DNA of 64,000 bases from Desulfoscipio geothermicus (GTDB lineage: Bacteria; Bacillota; Desulfotomaculia; Desulfotomaculales; Desulfallaceae). The stretch lies in NCBI GenBank assembly GCA_016841205.1, contig JAENZP010000008.1, forward strand, positions 101,038 through 165,037. The letters are read 5' to 3'. A program made the position numbers and the translations under genes. The notes beneath the pieces are model-generated. The model saw only the letters and a program-made list of their open reading frames with translations. It was not told where the DNA came from and did no database searches. Numbering within the stretch: the first letter of the stretch is position 1; the number at the start of each line of letters is the position of its first letter. Below are positions 60,571 to 64,000 of this stretch, one piece after another.

Positions 60571-61065
60571 ATGAAAATTTATATCAGTTCATCATGGAAG
60601 AACAGGGATACCGTTAGACAGTTAGCAGTAAAACTTCGGGAATATGGCCATGAAGTATATGATTTCACTGATCCTAATTGCCGCAAAACACCAGGGATAC
60701 CGCCAGAAAAAATCCCGGTAGAGTTTAATCCCGCTATCCATAAGTACAGCGAATATATAAACAAGCCTGAATGGAAACAAGTTGTCATGGAAAACAAACA
60801 AGCAATTATTTGGTCAGACTTTATTATTTTACTCTTACCTTGTGGATCTGATTCTCATGCAGATTGGGCTTTGGGGGTAGGCTTGGGAAAGAGGTCGGTT
60901 GTAGTAGGACAACCGTGCAAGGGGGAACGGAGCTGGGTACATCACTGGGCTGACAGGATATTTAATACCGTTGACGATTTTATTTGTTGGTTTACTAACG
61001 AAACGATGTGCATAGGGTTATCGACTTGCGGTGGAGGTTGTGAGTCATGCCTAGCTGCCCATTAG
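60571..61065 (+). CDS. Nucleoside 2-deoxyribosyltransferase-like protein
   Basis: The start K-I-Y-I-S-S-S-W-K-N-R and the later S-D-F-I-I-L-L-L-P-C-G-S-D-S-H-A-D-W-A-L-G-V-G fit the Rossmann-like deoxyribosyltransferase/TIR-related fold found in many phages. Phage members act in nucleotide metabolism or base exchange. The C-terminal tail is cysteine-rich (C-G-G-G-C-E-S-C). A GGGGGG site precedes the ATG, 21 bases after the radical SAM gene. Confidence 0.75.
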   Translation: MKIYISSSWKNRDTVRQLAVKLREYGHEVYDFTDPNCRKTPGIPPEKIPVEFNPAIHKYSEYINKPEWKQVVMENKQAIIWSDFIILLLPCGSDSHADWALGVGLGKRSVVVGQPCKGERSWVHHWADRIFNTVDDFICWFTNETMCIGLSTCGGGCESCLAAH

Positions 61066-61140
61066 CATTTCAACAATTTATAGGATGAAGCCGAGCCGGA
61101 AGTTAGTTTTAGCTAAACATACAGACCGGCATAAAAAAAT

Positions 61141-61165
61141 AGCCCCAAAAGGGCCTAAAAATAAT
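61141..61165 (+). terminator. Possible terminator after the deoxyribosyltransferase-like gene
   Basis: TAGCCCC and GGGCCTA can pair around AAAA, but no T run follows directly. The 188-base gap around it has no gene. Confidence 0.35.
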
Positions 61166-61253
61166 TCGCTTATATTTTATCACTGAATTTAACACATATC
61201 AAACTATAAAGACGCAAAATAATAACGGCTGACTGGCTAGAAATGGTGGTTAT

Positions 61254-61427
61254 ATGTGCTTAAAAATACTTAATCCGGGTACCTGTGTTGAACACCGGGA
61301 TTTGCCTGGGGTGGCCCTTGTTATCGTCGATGGTCCAACAATAACTGCAACTGGAAAAGAACAGTACAAGGTCCGAATGCCTAATGGACAAGAAGAACCG
61401 GTACTTAGGAAAAATTTGACCTTATAA
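61254..61427 (+). CDS. Small beta-rich protein of unknown function (57 residues)
   Basis: The ATG at 61254 follows GGTGG and the 57-residue frame alternates hydrophobic and polar residues (V-A-L-V-I-V-D-G-P-T-I-T-A-T, then Y-K-V-R-M-P-N-G-Q), like a small beta-barrel. The next gene begins a few bases later. The family is unknown to me. Confidence 0.5.
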   Translation: MCLKILNPGTCVEHRDLPGVALVIVDGPTITATGKEQYKVRMPNGQEEPVLRKNLTL

Positions 61428-61430
61428 CGC

Positions 61431-61883
61431 TTGCATATTTTTATGTACTTACCTTCTTGGGTCGGGCTGGCCCCGGTCCATAACAACTTTCAGGTGGTGC
61501 TTCAAGTGGCTAATAACTTATTAATAGCCAATTCTCGGCACAAAAATGAAACATGGGCCGTACACGTTAGCAATATCAGCGAAAACGAATATGAAATATA
61601 CGGTCATGGGACAAGCTATCAGATTTTCATTTTTCCCCGCGCCTGTGGTGTATTAGTGGCAATTACAAACTGGAACCGATGCGGCTATATACCCTACCGG
61701 GATATCATTTACCCGGAGGATGTGGCTGATTATCTGGATATGGGCGGCAGCATAGATACCTGCACAATATCTGCTGGGCTAAGCGAAATCATGCGCAATT
61801 ATATACTGCGTTCACCTGTTATAGAAAATTTTAACCGGCAAAGGAGGGCGCTAATTGAAAAGATACAATGTGCACAAGTTTGA
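61431..61883 (+). CDS. Hypothetical phage-type protein
   Basis: The frame encodes about 150 residues with a mixed, soluble composition and no motif I recognise. Starts at TTG 61431 or ATG 61443 both lack a good ribosome site, so translation may be coupled to the preceding small gene that ends at 61427. It overlaps the start of the 32-residue gene at 61855. No function can be given. Confidence 0.5.
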   Translation: MHIFMYLPSWVGLAPVHNNFQVVLQVANNLLIANSRHKNETWAVHVSNISENEYEIYGHGTSYQIFIFPRACGVLVAITNWNRCGYIPYRDIIYPEDVADYLDMGGSIDTCTISAGLSEIMRNYILRSPVIENFNRQRRALIEKIQCAQV

Positions 61884-61953
61884 TGTCCTCAATAAATTAA
61901 GGAGCCTATGGTCACGGATCAGGCGCGGCAAACGTAAACCTAGAGTGCGTTAA
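61855..61953 (+). CDS. Very small basic peptide (32 residues)
   Basis: A TTG at 61855 has the strong site AAGGAGGGCG six bases upstream and opens a 32-codon frame. The C-terminal half is very basic (S-R-I-R-R-G-K-R-K-P-R-V-R), which suggests nucleic-acid binding. It overlaps the previous gene by 29 bases. Only the ribosome site and packing support it. Confidence 0.4.
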   Translation: MKRYNVHKFDVLNKLRSLWSRIRRGKRKPRVR

Positions 61954-61976
61954 ACATCTTTTATAGGCGGTGTTTT

Positions 61977-62216
61977 ATGAAAGTAAAATACACATTACAT
62001 GCTGATGCTAGATGTTATCAGCGCTGCATACCCCACGAGGGGTTACGGCAGGCTGTTGAATGTGCCTACCAGGTGAGGAAAAGAAAACTTAGGCACAAGC
62101 AGCATTTTCACCTTCACCTGGATGGCTGTCATTTTGGCGTTGTTGCTGTTTGTAGTAAGACTAAAGGGACCATAAGGATAATTACGCTTTACTGGTCCGG
62201 AGAGGTGGCTATGTGA
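61977..62216 (+). CDS. DUF4258-like small protein
   Basis: The 79-residue protein starts Y-T-L-H-A-D-A-R-C-Y-Q-R-C-I and has the basic middle and beta-strand end (F-G-V-V-A-V-C ... I-R-I-I-T-L-Y-W) of the DUF4258 family. That family is distantly related to RelE-type proteins. A GGCGGTG site precedes the ATG. No antitoxin partner is apparent, so a toxin role is not supported. Confidence 0.5.
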   Translation: MKVKYTLHADARCYQRCIPHEGLRQAVECAYQVRKRKLRHKQHFHLHLDGCHFGVVAVCSKTKGTIRIITLYWSGEVAM

Positions 62217-62740
62217 TGGGCAAACAAAATGATATTCAATTTTGGCGTTACTCTATACCGCCGATTGACAGCATAGAAGGCTGGGGCATATTTCTTCTTG
62301 ACTCAACCGGTATGTTTGCTGCAGTAACCGATTACGGTAACTATGTTTATAAGTGGACACATCACGGTGAAAAAGATTTCAGGGAATTTATTGTTAAGGC
62401 TTATCAATCGCATGATTACATCCTTGGTAAGCTCACAAAAAAAGTTTATAGCGGCAAGTTTACCGTCGAGGACATAAAAAATCACATCCTTTGTTTTCGC
62501 CGTGATGGCTCATATCCTAAGGAATTTGCCCGTGAGGAATGGGATTTAGTAAAAAGAATTGATAATTGGGACAGTATTTTGGGCTTTAATGAGTGGTACG
62601 AACGGACAGACATTCAGGATGCTAGTGAATTTTACGGTAAAGATTGGACGCCATCCGCCTGGGCGTTTGCCACAAAGTTAATGCCAAGACTGGCGGAAAT
62701 GTTGCGGGAAGAATTGCGTCTAGAAAGGCAGGTTGGGTGA
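62216..62740 (+). CDS. Hypothetical phage-type protein
   Basis: About 174 residues, rich in Trp, Tyr and acidic residues (F-W-R-Y-S-I-P-P-I near the start, W-T-P-S-A-W-A-F-A near 145), with no family I recognise. ATG 62216 follows GAGAGGTGG at good distance and touches the stop of the previous gene. It overlaps the next gene's start by one base. Tight packing shows one early operon. Confidence 0.6.
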   Translation: MGKQNDIQFWRYSIPPIDSIEGWGIFLLDSTGMFAAVTDYGNYVYKWTHHGEKDFREFIVKAYQSHDYILGKLTKKVYSGKFTVEDIKNHILCFRRDGSYPKEFAREEWDLVKRIDNWDSILGFNEWYERTDIQDASEFYGKDWTPSAWAFATKLMPRLAEMLREELRLERQVG

Positions 62741-63498
62741 TGCAAGAATTAATTACCCTTCTTGATCAACAGCTAATTGAATTAACTAATTATTACAACA
62801 AATACAACATCGAATACGCATCAATACAAGAAAAAATAGAAAACATGGAAGCCCAAAGAGATCATCTTGAACATTTAATAAACGGCATTGAAACAAGTAT
62901 CTATCTTACTAAACAAAAAATTATAGAAATTCAAATTTTAGAAACTGATTATTCCTCGGACGACCCATTTGAAAAAGACTTTTTTTACGCTTCATTCTTT
63001 GCTAATAGAGAAAATGATAGCAACAGACCTTTATATGAACATATTAACATTACTGATAATGAGTTATGGGCAAGTGATACACGTAGAGGCATTATTATCA
63101 AAAACAATAACATTCCCAGCGAATTAAGAAACACCATAATAAAGTGGGACGTTCGAGATAATTTTGCATCAAACATTAATAAAAACGTTGACCGGCCATA
63201 TCCGGATTTAAAACAAGTAATTAATCAGGAAAAGAACGCTGCTGAATGCCGAGTGGAAAATATCACTGCCAAGGATTTCTACCGTTTATTTAAACTTGAA
63301 CCGGTTGTGCAAGGGGAACACCGCATTATTGCAAAGATATCCTGCCTTGGCATGGAGATAATGTTTAATAAATTCTACATTGATATAGCCTTAAAGTGCC
63401 TTGAAAATATGCAATTTACAGTATTAATCAAGGACCGCGAATCTCCAATAGTGTTTGATAACGATGCTATGTCAATCATTATAATGCCTATATTTTAG
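62740..63498 (+). CDS. Hypothetical coiled-coil protein
   Basis: The 252-residue protein has a coiled coil at about residues 10-70 (alternating Leu/Ile with Glu, Lys and Gln), followed by an acidic, Asn-rich region. No enzymatic motif is seen. ATG 62740 overlaps the preceding stop (TGATG). Codon use is more AT-rich than in the neighbouring methyltransferase gene. A structural or DNA-associated role is possible but unsupported. Confidence 0.6.
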   Translation: MQELITLLDQQLIELTNYYNKYNIEYASIQEKIENMEAQRDHLEHLINGIETSIYLTKQKIIEIQILETDYSSDDPFEKDFFYASFFANRENDSNRPLYEHINITDNELWASDTRRGIIIKNNNIPSELRNTIIKWDVRDNFASNINKNVDRPYPDLKQVINQEKNAAECRVENITAKDFYRLFKLEPVVQGEHRIIAKISCLGMEIMFNKFYIDIALKCLENMQFTVLIKDRESPIVFDNDAMSIIIMPIF

Positions 63499-63510
63499 GG
63501 GTGCAAAAAA

Positions 63511-64000
63511 ATGAACAGTAGTTTAACCTTCGGTGTTTTGCATTTATTCTGCGGTATAGGCGGGGCAGCTCTTGGAATGCAAGCTGCCGAATCTGATTAC
63601 CGGGGCGTACGCGGAAACTTCATCACATTGGCAGGGATCGACGTGGACCCGGAAGCCTGTGCCGACTTTGAAATGCTGACCGGTGCACCGGCTGTGCAAA
63701 TGGACTTGTTTTCGTATGAGGATTACCGGGCTTTTCACGGGTGCGAACCTCCGGAAGGATGGCGGGAGGTAACACCGGCAGACATACGGGCGGCCACCGG
63801 AGGAATAGCACCGGACGTGATATTTACCAGCCCACCATGTAAGGGCTTTAGCGGCCTACTGCCAACCAAGAGCGCTAAAAGCCAGAAGTACCAAGCATTG
63901 AACCGGCTCACGGTGCGCGGTCTTAAGTTAGCCTTGGAAGCGTTTAGGGACGATTTGCCGGGCATTATCATGCTAGAGAACGTCCCCCGAATTACGAGCC
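63511..64000 (+). CDS. DNA (cytosine-5) methyltransferase, cut by the window end
   Basis: The frame from ATG 63511 (behind AGGGGTG) stays open to the window edge, giving 163 residues. It has motif I H-L-F-C-G-I-G-G-A-A-L-G near residue 10, a motif II-like I-D-V-D-P-E-A-C, the catalytic Pro-Cys in T-S-P-P-C-K-G-F-S-G near residue 110, and E-N-V-P-R-I near the end. These are the C5-cytosine methyltransferase motifs in order. In a phage it may protect DNA from host restriction or regulate genes. The target-recognition domain is outside the window. Confidence 0.92.
   Translation, partial: MNSSLTFGVLHLFCGIGGAALGMQAAESDYRGVRGNFITLAGIDVDPEACADFEMLTGAPAVQMDLFSYEDYRAFHGCEPPEGWREVTPADIRAATGGIAPDVIFTSPPCKGFSGLLPTKSAKSQKYQALNRLTVRGLKLALEAFRDDLPGIIMLENVPRITS

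Noticed and set aside
61977..62740. Toxin-antitoxin pair formed by the DUF4258-like gene and its neighbour
   Set aside because: The neighbour is a 174-residue protein without antitoxin features, and the likeness of the small protein to RelE-type toxins is weak.

Overview
The window comes from a spore-forming anaerobic firmicute, most likely of the Desulfotomaculum/Peptococcaceae group (inferred from gene content; no search was possible). The evidence is the sporulation genes spoIIP, yqfC and yqfD, a tungstate/molybdopterin locus, a selenium locus whose selD itself needs selenocysteine, CIRCE/HrcA heat-shock control, and T-box and M-box leaders. Nearly all of the first 49 kb is ordinary chromosome read rightward.

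Layout. 0-3.7 kb: tail of a ModE/TunR-like regulator, tungstate permease tupB, moaA, moaC, a MOSC protein and a MoeB/HesA adenylyltransferase, packed as one molybdopterin/tungsten-cofactor operon. 3.7-9.2 kb: holA, rpsT (reverse), a small membrane protein, spoIIP, a structured intergenic region, then a DUF3006 protein and a ComEC-like secreted hydrolase. 9.3-24.9 kb: lepA, hemW, the hrcA-grpE-dnaK-dnaJ-prmA heat-shock cluster, rsmE, mtaB, hinT, rpsU, nfeD and floA. 25.0-26.7 kb (reverse): yedF and a Sec-containing selD. 27.0-34.0 kb: yqfC-yqfD-phoH-yqfF-ybeY-dgkA-cdd-era. 34.0-42.7 kb: M-box and corA, a broken ubiX, recO, T-box and glyQS, ccpN and ppsR, then only a stub of ppdK. 42.8-48.7 kb: thpR, an FMN reductase, dgt, dnaG and rpoD, followed by a tRNA array (Asn, CAT, Glu, a degenerate Val, Val, Val).

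49.3-64 kb is a mobile element, best read as the left part of a prophage. It has a serine integrase, an ImmA-type protease, divergent XRE repressors with four copies of a GACAC-N5-GTGTC operator, then small early genes, a frameshifted phage-type radical SAM gene, a deoxyribosyltransferase-like gene and a cytosine methyltransferase cut off by the window edge. Two large AT-rich genes sit between the integrase and the ImmA/repressor genes, a usual place for cargo. One encodes an HD domain plus an Hsp90-like (GHKL) ATPase. The other joins a recombinase-like domain without catalytic residues to a DUF3883 nuclease-like domain. Together they are the best candidate here for an undescribed anti-phage system.

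Other points of note are three copies of a similar structured intergenic RNA (about 7.5, 43.6 and 44.5 kb), two genes whose expected start codon is ATA behind a strong ribosome-binding site, a ppdK stub beside its intact regulator, and a near-identical 30-bp hairpin repeat flanking a DUF2335 gene cassette at the left edge of the element.
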